Assembly: GCA_009846005.1 (NCBI GenBank)
Contig: VXYL01000075.1
Location: 26,053 to 63,763, forward strand
DNA: 37,711 nt
Source of the DNA: Gammaproteobacteria bacterium
Lineage (GTDB): Bacteria; Pseudomonadota; Gammaproteobacteria; Pseudomonadales; Azotimanducaceae
Direction: 5' to 3'
The position numbers were made by a program, and so were the translations under genes. The notes beneath the pieces were generated by a model. The model saw only the letters and a list, made by a program, of their open reading frames with translations. It was not told the origin of the DNA and searched no databases. Below, one piece after another: positions 7,280 through 15,833 of this stretch. Each line of letters begins with the position of its first letter. The stretch's first letter is position 1.

Positions 7280-8773
7280 ATGAAGCCGCGGGTCGACTGG
7301 GTACTGTTCACCGCCAGCGCCGGACTGATCATCGCCGTCTGCATTCCGATGGCGCTCGCACCCGAACGATCCTCCGAGGTCGTCGGTGCGATGTACAAGT
7401 GGATCGCCGGCGACGTGGGTCTGGTCTACCAGTGGATGGTGGTCGTCTCCACGGTTGTGCTCGCGGTCATCGCGCTGCGCAAGACCGGTGGTCGTCGCCT
7501 TGGGGGGGACGACGCCGCGAAGGAGTTCTCCGACCTGTCCTGGATGTCGATGCTGTTCTGCGCCGGCATCGGTGCCGGCATCATGTATTGGGCGACCATC
7601 GAGTGGGCATACTATCTCGACCAGCCGCCGTTCGGCGCCGAGCCCGGTTCGGCGGAAGCGCAGGAGTGGGCCGCGACCTACGGCATTTTCCACTGGGGGT
7701 TGTCGGCGTGGTGCCTTTACTGCCTGCCGACCGTGGCGATCGCCTATCCGTACTATCAGCGGAAGATTCCCTACCTCCGGCTCTCCACGGCGCTGACGGG
7801 TCTCTTCGGCGACGACATCGCCAACCGTCCGCTGGGCCGGGTCGTCGACTTCATCTTCATTATCGCCCTGGTCGGCGGCACGGGAACGTCGCTCGGGCTC
7901 GCAACGCCGATGCTGGCAGCCTGCGTCGCGAAGCTGTTCGGCATCGAGCAGACGGCCTTGCTGGAGTACGCCGTCGTGCTGCTGGCGGTGGCGCTCTTCG
8001 CGTACAGCGTGTTCCGCGGCCTCACCAAGGGCATTAAGGTCTTGAGCGACATCAACATGACGGTCGCCGGTGCATTCGCGCTGTTCGTGCTGTTCACGGG
8101 GCCCACGCTTTTTGCGTTGAAGCACGGCACCAACAGCCTGGGTCTGATGGTTCAGGACTTCATCCGTCTCAACACCTGGACCGATCCGGTGCTCAAGACG
8201 AACTTCGTCGAGGACTGGAGCATCTTCTACTGGGCCTGGTGGCTCGCCTACGGGCCGTACATGGGGATCTTCGTCACCCGGATCTCGCGGGGGCGAACCT
8301 TGCGGGAGTTGATCTTCGGGATGGTCGGCTTCGGCACGGTGGGGTGCGCACTGTTCTACATCACGATCGGCAACACGGCCATGTGGATGGACCTGGAGGG
8401 TCTCGTGCCGGCGCGGGAGCTCGTTGCCGCCGGCCAGGCGGAGCAGGCGATCGCCAGCGTCATGGCTGCGATTCCCTGGCAGCCGTTGCCGCTCATCGCC
8501 TTCATACTGGTGACGTTCATCTTCGTGACGACGACCTACGACTCGGCGTCCTACGCGATTTCCGCCTCGGCGACGCGGCAGTTGCAGGCCGGCCAGAATC
8601 CCGCGCGTTGGCATCGGGTGTTCTGGGCATTCGCATTGGCCGTGCTGCCGCTTGCGCTGATGTTCCTGGGCGGGCTGGACGCGATCAAGTCGTCGGTGCT
8701 CGTGGTGTCGCTGCCGCTGCTGGTGATCGGCGTGGCGATGATCGTGTCGCTGTTTCGGACGTTGCGCGAGTAG
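7280..8773 (+). CDS. BCCT-family betaine/carnitine/choline transporter
   Basis: 497 aa, about 12 membrane segments, inner membrane. The family signature is clear: WSIFYWAWWLAYGPYMGIFVTRISRGRTLREL spans the conserved tryptophan-rich helix and the RISRGRT loop (about residues 315-346), and the glycine-rich helix reads GIGAGIMYW with WATIEWAYY after it. These carriers import quaternary ammonium compounds such as glycine betaine, choline or carnitine, driven by sodium or protons or by exchange. The GIGAGIMYW helix is closer to the carnitine/exchanger style than to BetP (weak inference). There is no long C-terminal osmosensing tail. ATG 7280 is chosen because hydrophobic sequence begins soon after; an upstream in-frame ATG at 7247 would add 11 residues. 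Confidence 0.92.
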   Translation: MKPRVDWVLFTASAGLIIAVCIPMALAPERSSEVVGAMYKWIAGDVGLVYQWMVVVSTVVLAVIALRKTGGRRLGGDDAAKEFSDLSWMSMLFCAGIGAGIMYWATIEWAYYLDQPPFGAEPGSAEAQEWAATYGIFHWGLSAWCLYCLPTVAIAYPYYQRKIPYLRLSTALTGLFGDDIANRPLGRVVDFIFIIALVGGTGTSLGLATPMLAACVAKLFGIEQTALLEYAVVLLAVALFAYSVFRGLTKGIKVLSDINMTVAGAFALFVLFTGPTLFALKHGTNSLGLMVQDFIRLNTWTDPVLKTNFVEDWSIFYWAWWLAYGPYMGIFVTRISRGRTLRELIFGMVGFGTVGCALFYITIGNTAMWMDLEGLVPARELVAAGQAEQAIASVMAAIPWQPLPLIAFILVTFIFVTTTYDSASYAISASATRQLQAGQNPARWHRVFWAFALAVLPLALMFLGGLDAIKSSVLVVSLPLLVIGVAMIVSLFRTLRE

Positions 8774-8781
8774 TCAGGAGC

Positions 8782-8966
8782 GGGCGACCACAAGGGTCGC
8801 CCCTACGAGACCTCGGCGTAGCAGAACAAACCGTAGGGGACGGGCCTGTCCCGTCCCGGCGCGCCCTACGGGGCACAATCGAGAATGCTGGCGCATTCTC
8901 GTACGAGCGGACCAACGCTGCAGACTCGGCGGGCCGCCACAAGGGTCGCCCCGGGGTCGCCCCTAC
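8782..8966. repeat. Composite REP-like element between BCCT and protease genes
   Basis: Contains an inverted type B palindrome (8782-8806), a type A palindrome with one loop change (8833-8857), a module C palindrome GAGAATGC/GCATTCTC (8881-8904), and a duplicated inverted type B end (8933-8966). The last copy supplies the TAG stop codon of the protease gene on the minus strand. No gene is supported between 8774 and 8962. Confidence 0.75.
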
Positions 8967-9340
8967 GCTCGATAGAGGGGCGCGTCGGGGCTCGCGGGAT
9001 TCACCGTCACCGTACCGAGCTTGGGGTTGACCACGAGGTCCATGTCTTCCATGGGCACCGCGCCTAGGCGCACCTCATTGCCCATCACCAAGGCACCGAC
9101 GAAACAGGTCCGGTTGCCGAACCGAACTTGCACCGGGCCGACGTAGGGCACCGAGGCTCGCCTGCCGTCCGCGACCTCGACGTTGCGCATGGACTCGAGT
9201 TCAACGCCCAGTTGCTGTGCGACGCCATCGGGAACACAGAGCATCATCGACCCGGTATCTGCCCGTGCGTTGACGACCACAGGCTGCTGTCTCGGTTCAC
9301 GCGGGTTGCTGAGTTCGACTTCGGTGACAACGGAGCCCAT
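8963..9340 (-). CDS. Retropepsin-like clan AA aspartic protease
   Basis: 125 aa from ATG 9340. The active-site motif is ADTGS (D28-T29-G30) after strand VVVNAR, followed by the LGVE, GRRASVPYVGPVQV and ALVMGNEVRLGAVPMEDMDLVV segments that complete a single retropepsin lobe. Proteins of this kind are expected to act as homodimers, each chain giving one aspartate. There is no signal peptide or membrane segment, so it is probably cytoplasmic. It starts 14 bp after the second of two tandem small membrane-protein genes, suggesting one operon. The stop TAG (8963-8965) lies in the first bases of a type B repeat, so the last codons end exactly at the repeat edge. Substrate unknown. Confidence 0.75.
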   Translation of the reverse strand: MGSVVTEVELSNPREPRQQPVVVNARADTGSMMLCVPDGVAQQLGVELESMRNVEVADGRRASVPYVGPVQVRFGNRTCFVGALVMGNEVRLGAVPMEDMDLVVNPKLGTVTVNPASPDAPLYRA

Positions 9341-9354
9341 GGCGTTCCCCCGGT

Positions 9355-9570
9355 CTAAGCGGCTGGCTCGGTTCGGGCACGACCCGTGAACCCTTCGAAC
9401 AGACCTTCTAGCCGCGCCATCCGCTCGCGAAGATCCGCAACGTCGCTGCGCACATCCTGCATCTCGACACGGATGTCATGCATTTCGACGCGAACGGCGC
9501 GCAACCCGGTCAGCATCAGCCCCGCAAGTGCAACGCCGACGGCAAGGACGGCGATCAGTTCAGCGCTCAT
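9355..9570 (-). CDS. Small membrane coiled-coil protein, copy 2
   Basis: 71 aa. Residues 3-23 are one hydrophobic helix (ELIAVLAVGVALAGLMLTGL), followed by a charged coiled coil (about 25-62) ending ADLRERMARLEGLFEGF. ATG 9570 overlaps the stop of copy 1 as ATGA, so translation is probably coupled. About three quarters identical to copy 1, with a longer heptad region (an extra EMQDVRSD block). The protease gene begins 14 bp downstream. Small proteins of this design are common in bacterial genomes; I know of no function for them. Confidence 0.65.
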   Translation of the reverse strand: MSAELIAVLAVGVALAGLMLTGLRAVRVEMHDIRVEMQDVRSDVADLRERMARLEGLFEGFTGRARTEPAA

Positions 9571-9782
9571 CGCGCCAACGGTCCAGGTACTGCCGAGGGT
9601 TCGGATCGAGTACGGCCCGTGAACCCTTCGAACAGGCCTTCTAGCCGCGCCATCCGCTCGCGAAGATCACCCACGTCGTTCCGCAGGTCATGCACTTCGA
9701 CACGAACAGCGCGCAGACCGGTCAGCATCAGTCCCGCCAAGGCCACCCCAACCGAAATCACGGCGATCAGTTCAGCACTCAT
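9567..9782 (-). CDS. Small membrane coiled-coil protein, copy 1
   Basis: 71 aa from ATG 9782 with GGGAG 8 nt upstream. One membrane helix (residues 3-23), then a coiled coil with DLRERMARLEGLFEGFTGR, the same block as in copy 2. Its C-terminal tail (SAVPGPLAR) differs from copy 2. First gene of a three-gene minus-strand operon with copy 2 and the protease. The two copies clearly arose by tandem duplication: the DNA at 9386-9420 and 9623-9660 is nearly identical. A cytoplasmic coiled coil anchored in the inner membrane is likely; function unknown. Confidence 0.65.
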   Translation of the reverse strand: MSAELIAVISVGVALAGLMLTGLRAVRVEVHDLRNDVGDLRERMARLEGLFEGFTGRTRSEPSAVPGPLAR

Positions 9783-10026
9783 CGTGTTTCACTCCCAGGT
9801 CCACACGCTGCGGAACACCCGGCATAGGGGGTTCCACGTACTCTCTGGATCCGAATCGTAACACCGACGGGTCGAGGAGAGGGTGCGACATTGACCCTCC
9901 CCAGCGTAAGCGATTTCTCTTTCTTTCCCTGTCGAAGGGCGGAACAATCCGCGCGCCATTCCGCTCCAAGAATCTGAGCTCACCCCCGGCCATTCGGGTC
10001 GACGAAGTTACGGAGGTACCGAGCCC

Positions 10027-12114
10027 ATGACACGACTGCTGGTCTGCCCGCCCACCTATTTCGGGGTCGAGTACGTCATCAATCCGTGGATGGCCGGCAA
10101 CGTGGGCGAGGCCTCGCAGACGACCGCAATGCGGCAATGGGATGCACTGGTCTCGATCCTCGAAGACCACGCCGATGTGTACGGCGCTGAACCCCAGCCG
10201 GGCCTTCCCGACATGTGCTTCGCGGCCAACGGCGGGCTTGTCCTGGACGAGACCTTCGTGCCGGCGACCTTCAGCGTCGCCCAGAGGGAACCCGAGTCCG
10301 GCCTGTACCGGGCCTGGGCCGAAGCCGCCGGGTTCGAGGCTGCCGAGGCGGACGATGCCCTAGCGTTCGAAGGCGAAGGCGATGCGCTATGGTGGCCCGC
10401 CGAGGGGAACTCCAAGCCGGTGCTGTGGGCCGGCTACGGCGTCCGTACGAGTCTCGAAGCCCATCGGATGCTCACCGAGCAACTACACGTCGAGGTGGTG
10501 TCGCTGCGGCTGGTCGACCAGCGGTTCTATCACCTCGACACCTGCTTCGTGCCGTTGCCGGAGGGGCGCATGATCTACTACCCGCCGGCGTTCGACGAGC
10601 CGTCAAGACAACGCATCGAGTCCCTCGTGCCCCCGGATCAACGCATCGAGGTCGGCGACGAAGATGCCTACGGATTCGCCTGCAATGCGGTTCGCCTCGG
10701 CAACACCTTGGTCACCAGCCACGCCACCGGCGCACTCCGCAAGGCACTGGACGCGTGGGGCTTTGACGTGATCGCGACCCCGCTGACGGAATTCATCAAG
10801 GCGGGCGGCGCGGCCAAGTGCCTGACGCTGGTGCTCGACCAGGATCTGCCAGACGACTTCCGCCAGCGGGCGCCCGTGGAGTCGCCGATCCGGTCGCGAT
10901 TGGTGGAACTCGAGGGACATCTCCTCGACGAGGGCGTCATGAACCACGCCTTCGACACGGTCAATCGGTCCGGAAGCAGCTTCCGGTTGGAGCGGTTCCG
11001 GGCGGGCGAGCGTAGCGATCAGACGAGCCTCGTGCGTTTCGTGGTGAGCGCGCCGAACCGGGAGCGATTGGACGACACCATCGAACGGCTTGATCAGTAC
11101 GGGGCACGCATGGTCGAAGCCGCGGCCCCGGCCACCCTGGTTGCGGTGGACCAGGACGGCGTCGCGCCGGACGATTTCTGCTGCTCGACGATCTATCCCA
11201 CCGAAATTCGTGTCGGCGGAAGCTGGGTTCCGGTGAAGCACCAACGCATGGATGCCGCGATCGTGGTCGATGGGAACGCCCAACCGCCGACCGCCCGATG
11301 TACGTTGATGCGCGACTTACGCCGGCGCGACCAAGTCGTCTGCGGCGAGGCCGGGGTGCGGGTGCGGATTCCGGACCCGCGCCACGCCGAGCGCGAGTTC
11401 GCCTTCATGTCCTCCGAAGTGACGACCGAACGCCGGGCCGAGGGCCAGATCGAGGAGTTGGCGCTGGAGATGCGCCGCATCCGAGCCCGGGGCGGGCGGA
11501 TCGTGGTGGTTGCCGGTCCGGTCGTGATCCACACCGGGGGCGGCCGACACCTCGGGGCGTTGATCCGAGACGGCTACGTGCAGGCGTTGCTCGCGGGCAA
11601 TGCGCTGGCCGTTCACGACATCGAGACGAACTTCTACGGCACGTCGCTCGGCGTCGATCTCAATCGGGGCTTGGGCGTCCAGGGCGGCCATCGGCACCAC
11701 CTCACCGCGATCAACCGCATCCGCGCGGCCGGGTCCATCGACGCCGCAGTCGCGGCAGGTGCGGTGACCGGCGGCGTGATGTACGAATGCGTGAAAGCTA
11801 ACGTTCCCTACGCGTTGGCGGGCTCGATCCGGGACGACGGCCCGCTGCCCGATACGATGATGGACCTCCTCGACGCCCAGGCCGCCTACGCGCGGCTGAT
11901 CGAAGGCGCGGACCTGATCCTGATGCTGTCGACCATGCTCCACGCCATCGGCACAGGCAACATGACGCCGGCCGGGGTGCGCATGGTGTGCGTGGACATC
12001 AACCCGGCGGTGGCCACCAAGCTCGCCGACCGGGGAAGCGTCGAATCCACCGCGATTGTTACCGACGTGGGGTTGTTCTTGAACCTGCTGGCACGGGCAT
12101 TGATTGATCCGTAG
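10027..12114 (+). CDS. agrE: Bifunctional arginine dihydrolase / ornithine cyclodeaminase (AgrE/ArgZ type)
   Basis: 695 aa, close to the roughly 700 aa of cyanobacterial AgrE/ArgZ. Residues 1-275 are a guanidine-modifying (amidinotransferase-fold) domain: PDMCFAANGGLVLD, YHLDTCFVPL with the histidine, and EFIKAGGAAKCLTL with the catalytic cysteine at 265 (264 in ArgZ). This half should convert arginine to ornithine, CO2 and ammonia. Residues about 285-400 match the LOR/SDH conserved region. The C-terminal half holds the TIGR00300-type NAD-binding domain (AGPVVIHTGGGRHLGALIRDGY, AVHDIETNFYGTSLG), which should turn ornithine into proline and ammonia. GGAGG lies about 10 nt before the ATG. The TAG stop lies inside a type A repeat. 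It acts in the cytoplasm in arginine catabolism and nitrogen release. High confidence in the family; its presence in a proteobacterium is notable. Confidence 0.88.
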   Translation: MTRLLVCPPTYFGVEYVINPWMAGNVGEASQTTAMRQWDALVSILEDHADVYGAEPQPGLPDMCFAANGGLVLDETFVPATFSVAQREPESGLYRAWAEAAGFEAAEADDALAFEGEGDALWWPAEGNSKPVLWAGYGVRTSLEAHRMLTEQLHVEVVSLRLVDQRFYHLDTCFVPLPEGRMIYYPPAFDEPSRQRIESLVPPDQRIEVGDEDAYGFACNAVRLGNTLVTSHATGALRKALDAWGFDVIATPLTEFIKAGGAAKCLTLVLDQDLPDDFRQRAPVESPIRSRLVELEGHLLDEGVMNHAFDTVNRSGSSFRLERFRAGERSDQTSLVRFVVSAPNRERLDDTIERLDQYGARMVEAAAPATLVAVDQDGVAPDDFCCSTIYPTEIRVGGSWVPVKHQRMDAAIVVDGNAQPPTARCTLMRDLRRRDQVVCGEAGVRVRIPDPRHAEREFAFMSSEVTTERRAEGQIEELALEMRRIRARGGRIVVVAGPVVIHTGGGRHLGALIRDGYVQALLAGNALAVHDIETNFYGTSLGVDLNRGLGVQGGHRHHLTAINRIRAAGSIDAAVAAGAVTGGVMYECVKANVPYALAGSIRDDGPLPDTMMDLLDAQAAYARLIEGADLILMLSTMLHAIGTGNMTPAGVRMVCVDINPAVATKLADRGSVESTAIVTDVGLFLNLLARALIDP

Positions 12115-12274
12115 GGGACGGGCTCGTCCCGTCCCGGCGCGCCCTTCGGGCGCGATCGAGAATGCTGCCGCATTCTCGTACCACAACCCCGACCGATGCG
12201 GGTTCGGCGGGCGACCACAAGGGTCGCCCCTACGCGGCCATTGGCAACCGTAGGGGACGGGCTCGTCCCGTCCC
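12111..12274. repeat. Composite REP-like element after the agrE-type gene
   Basis: Type A palindrome (12111-12135, supplying the TAG stop of the preceding gene), a GCGCGCCC/TTCG/GGGCGCG hairpin, module C GAGAATGC/GCATTCTC (about 12157-12181), an inverted type B palindrome (12209-12233), and a second type A palindrome (12250-12274). It fills the gap between convergent genes. Confidence 0.75.
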
Positions 12275-12290
12275 GATCACGCCACGCGGG

Positions 12291-13934
12291 TCACCGGGAA
12301 GGGCGACTCAATAGTTCGACAATCTCTGCCGTCGAGTCGTCGCGGGCGATGTCGATGAGCGATCGTCCCTCGCTATCGGCAACGTCCACGCGCGCGCCGC
12401 GATCAAGCAGTAGCCTCGCTGCCGCGACCCGTCGCCGCAGCACGGCGAAGGCCAGCGGCGTCTGCCAGTCCGCTTCGTGGGCTTCATCGCCGCCTCGCTC
12501 GGCGCCGATCGTCGATTCGAGCAACGACGGATCGTCGTCCAAAAGCGAACCCAAGCGATCCAGATCCTCCGCCACCACCGCGTCGAACACGCCGATGGGC
12601 AGGTTCTTGAGATAGTCGGCGACGTCAGAGCTACCTGCGGTCAGCGCCCATTGAAGCGGGGTTGCCGCGTGGTGGTTGTCGCGGACGCTCAACGACGCGC
12701 CCTTCCCGAGCAGCAACTCCACCATGGCCCGGTGACCTTGGAACGCGGCCTGGTGCAGCGGTGCGACATCGGCAACCCTCCCTAGGTCGAATCCCAACTC
12801 CGCCATCAGTCGAACCGCCTCCACGCGGTTCCCCCCGGCGGCATCGACCACGAGATCGGGCTCCGCTTGCTGCACCCGCTCGATCAGTCCGGGATTGTCG
12901 TGGACCAACTGCCGCGCGGTGTCGGCATCGCCCGCCTGGCATGCGCCGATCAAACGTGCCGAGACGTCGAGTTCCGCTGCCTCGGCACCGCGCTCCGCCA
13001 GGTAGCGGGCGAGATCGGGATGTCCCGCCCGCACGGCCGCCTCAAAGAGCGTCTTGCCGTCCGGCGTGCGTCCCGTGGCGTCGGCGCCGTGGTCGAGGAG
13101 GAGCTTCGCCCGGTCGACGTGGTGCTTCTGCACGGCCCAGTTCAACTGGTAGTCGAGGGTTCGGTCCGGGTTGTCGTTGTATACGCCGTCTTCGGCCGCC
13201 CAGCGCCAGTTGTTCCGGTGTTCATGGGTCAAGCCATGGTCGAGGAGCATGGCGAGACACTCGTGACCCGGGGTGAACATGGTGTTGTAGAGCGCCTGGC
13301 TGTCGTTCGGGTCGGCACCGGCATCGAGCAGCAAGCCTGCGAGCGCCACGCATTGCTCGTGCGCGGGCTGGTTGACCGGACCCATCTCGCCTTCGCCGAA
13401 TGCGCCCGTCAGCGCGGTGAAACGGTACTGCCCGCTCCACATGTAGTGGCTGTCCGGGTCGGCGCCGCGCTCGATCAGGAGGCCCGCAACGCCGAGCGTC
13501 GAACGATTCGGGAGATTGAGGCGCGAGTAGCAGGCGTAGAGCAGCGGCTCCCAATCGAAGTACCCGCCACGTCGATTGACCAAGGCCGGCTCCGCGTCGA
13601 GAAGCCGCGCCACGGTCGCCACGTCGCCAACGCACGCCGCATGCCAGATGTCGCGGGAGGCGAGGCCGGGATCGTCTGCGAGCATCGCACGGGCGCGTTC
13701 GACGTTCTCCGGCCGGTCGGTCTGGAAATACGTCAGACAACTGAGCAATAGGAAGTCCGAGTGGTCCCCCGGGTGCGTCACGTGGGCTTCGATCTGGCGC
13801 CAGGAGGCGAATCCATATTCCGTCGCAACGGCCAACCTTGCATCGGCCTGCGAGACGTTGTCGCGTTTCTGGCAGGACGCCACCCGGGAATGCACCTTGC
13901 GCAATGATTCGCCCCAGGGCAGTTGCTTCGGCAT
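12291..13934 (-). CDS. Ankyrin-repeat protein
   Basis: 547 aa from ATG 13934. The N-terminal NVSQADARLAVATEYGFASWRQIEAHV block (residues 26-52) is the short leader seen in many bacterial ankyrin proteins. At least eight ankyrin-type units follow; good ones read LLLDHGADATGRTPDGKTLFEAAVRAGHPDLARYL, PLHQAAFQGHRAMVELLLGKGASLSVRD and AARLLLDRGARVDVADSEGRSLIDIA. There is no signal peptide or membrane helix, so it is probably a cytoplasmic protein-binding scaffold. Partner unknown. It is divergent from the exported TldD-like pair across 171 bp. Such proteins are frequent in host-associated bacteria, but this does not prove symbiosis. Confidence 0.85.
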   Translation of the reverse strand: MPKQLPWGESLRKVHSRVASCQKRDNVSQADARLAVATEYGFASWRQIEAHVTHPGDHSDFLLLSCLTYFQTDRPENVERARAMLADDPGLASRDIWHAACVGDVATVARLLDAEPALVNRRGGYFDWEPLLYACYSRLNLPNRSTLGVAGLLIERGADPDSHYMWSGQYRFTALTGAFGEGEMGPVNQPAHEQCVALAGLLLDAGADPNDSQALYNTMFTPGHECLAMLLDHGLTHEHRNNWRWAAEDGVYNDNPDRTLDYQLNWAVQKHHVDRAKLLLDHGADATGRTPDGKTLFEAAVRAGHPDLARYLAERGAEAAELDVSARLIGACQAGDADTARQLVHDNPGLIERVQQAEPDLVVDAAGGNRVEAVRLMAELGFDLGRVADVAPLHQAAFQGHRAMVELLLGKGASLSVRDNHHAATPLQWALTAGSSDVADYLKNLPIGVFDAVVAEDLDRLGSLLDDDPSLLESTIGAERGGDEAHEADWQTPLAFAVLRRRVAAARLLLDRGARVDVADSEGRSLIDIARDDSTAEIVELLSRPSR

Positions 13935-14105
13935 CGGTCATCCGTCCCCGCGGAAGGTTCTCGAAGGCACTAATGTACATCCGCTGCAACATCGCGTTCG
14001 ACGCGTCGATCCAAGCCCCTTCCGCCAACGCGCCATCGGTTTACACGGGCGATGATTCTGCTACGCTCTTAGCACTTCGTGGTGACGCTCAAAGGGAGGC
14101 TCGTC

Positions 14106-15824
14106 ATGGGCGAGAGCGACTATTCGAAGGCACCGCGCGCGGCGTGGATCTGTCTGATCGGGATGGGCCTCGTCGCGGTATGTGCCGCTGCGGAGAGCAG
14201 CATGCTCAAGGCCATGAAAGCGGAACTCGACCGGTCCATGGAGGTGTTTGGCGAGCAGCCGGTACCGCCTTATTTTCTGAGCTACGAGATTACCGAGACG
14301 AAAGGAATCTCGGCCGGGGCGCAGTTCGGCGCACTGGTGTTCAGCAATGACGCCCGCGGGCGCGTACTCGACATCGATCTGCGCGTCGGCGACTACGGGC
14401 TCGACAACACCCGTCCGCTGCGCGGCCAAGGCGGATTCTCGTTCTTCGGCACCGATATGGTCGTCGCACCGGTCGAGGATGACGTCGATGCGATTCGCGC
14501 CCTGCTCTGGCACGAAACCGACAAGCGCTACAAGCGGGCGCTGGAGGAACTCACCACCGTCAGGACCGATGTGCAGGTGACGGTGGAGGCCGAAGACAAG
14601 GCCGGCGACTTCTCCCGCGAGGAACCCTCCAAGGGCATGGAAGCCGAACGGCCGATCGAGGTCGATCTCGCAGAATGGGAGCGGAAAGTCCAAGACTACA
14701 CGGCACCGTTCGCCCGTTACGGTGATTTCTACGACGCCAGGGCGTCGTTCTCCGCCAATGTCGAGACGCGTTGGTTCGTGAACAGCGACGGCTCGGAGAT
14801 CCAGACCTCCGAGACGCTCTACCGGTTGTTCATCTCGGCCAGCACAAAAGCCGACGACGGCATGGTGCTGCCCCTCTACAAGAGCTACATCGCGCTGACA
14901 CCCGAAAGCCTGCCGGACGATGAAACCGTGGCAGGTGATGTCGCGAATATGGTCGAAACCCTGCTCGCGCTGCGCGACGCGCCGCTCGTGGAACCGTATA
15001 CGGGGCCGGCGATCCTCTCCGGCGAGGCCAGCGGCGTGTTCTTCCACGAGATCCTGGGACACCGCCTCGAAGGGCATCGCCAAAAGCTCGAAGACGAGGG
15101 CCAGACCTTCAAGAAACTGCTCAACGAGCGGGTCTTGCCGACGAACTTCTCGGTGCACTTCGACCCCACGACATCGCGCCATGGCGGCACCGATCTCGTG
15201 GGTACGTACCGGTTCGACAACCAGGGAATTCCGGCACGCCGGGTCACCGTCATCGACAAGGGGATCTTGAAGGCATTCCTGCTGTCGCGCCGACCCATCG
15301 ACGGCTTCCCGAAATCCAACGGCCACGGACGCAAGCAGGCGGGCTTCAAGCCGGTCGCACGGCAATCCAACCTGATCGTCGAAGTCACCGATCCGCTCAC
15401 CGTCGACGAACTGAAGGGGGAGTTGCTCGCCGCGATCGAAGCCGAGGGCAAGCCGTTCGGACTGCGTTTCGCGGCCATTCAAGGCGGGTTCACGACGACC
15501 GGCCGGTTCATGCCGAACTCGTTCAACGTGACGCCGCTGGTCGTCTACCGCGTCTACCCGGACGGCCGCGAGGAACTGGTTCGGGGCGTCGATCTGATCG
15601 GCACGCCGCTCACCACCTTCAGCCGGGTGGCAGCGGGGGACGACCAGATCGCGGTGTTCAACGGCACCTGCGGCGCGGAATCGGGCGGTGTCCCGGTTTC
15701 CGCCGCGTCGCCCGGCATCCTGGTATCCCAGATCGAGGTGCAGAAGAAGGACAAATCGCAGGATCGCCCACCGCTGCTTCCGGCGCCCCTCGGGGATGAC
15801 CGTCTGGGCTTTTCGGTGTACTAG
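14106..15824 (+). CDS. Exported TldD-like zinc metallopeptidase
   Basis: 572 aa from ATG 14106, chosen because AAAGGGAGG lies 6 nt upstream and a signal peptide follows (KAPRAAWICLIGMGLVAVCAAAE). An in-frame GTG at 14079 would add 9 residues. The TldD/PmbA signature HEXXXH is present as HEILGHRLEGH near residue 315, and a conserved CG (NGTCGAESGGVP, near 525) supplies the likely third zinc ligand. Cytoplasmic TldD of E. coli works with TldE as a heterodimeric protease that degrades unfolded peptides. Here both partners have export signals, so this is a periplasmic or secreted version. The partner gene follows after 9 bp. The metal site looks intact. Confidence 0.85.
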   Translation: MGESDYSKAPRAAWICLIGMGLVAVCAAAESSMLKAMKAELDRSMEVFGEQPVPPYFLSYEITETKGISAGAQFGALVFSNDARGRVLDIDLRVGDYGLDNTRPLRGQGGFSFFGTDMVVAPVEDDVDAIRALLWHETDKRYKRALEELTTVRTDVQVTVEAEDKAGDFSREEPSKGMEAERPIEVDLAEWERKVQDYTAPFARYGDFYDARASFSANVETRWFVNSDGSEIQTSETLYRLFISASTKADDGMVLPLYKSYIALTPESLPDDETVAGDVANMVETLLALRDAPLVEPYTGPAILSGEASGVFFHEILGHRLEGHRQKLEDEGQTFKKLLNERVLPTNFSVHFDPTTSRHGGTDLVGTYRFDNQGIPARRVTVIDKGILKAFLLSRRPIDGFPKSNGHGRKQAGFKPVARQSNLIVEVTDPLTVDELKGELLAAIEAEGKPFGLRFAAIQGGFTTTGRFMPNSFNVTPLVVYRVYPDGREELVRGVDLIGTPLTTFSRVAAGDDQIAVFNGTCGAESGGVPVSAASPGILVSQIEVQKKDKSQDRPPLLPAPLGDDRLGFSVY

Positions 15825-15833
15825 GGAGGAGCT

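Noticed and set aside
14061-15482. 473-codon minus-strand frame
   Set aside because: Complement of the TldD-like gene, which has a clear active-site motif and signal peptide.
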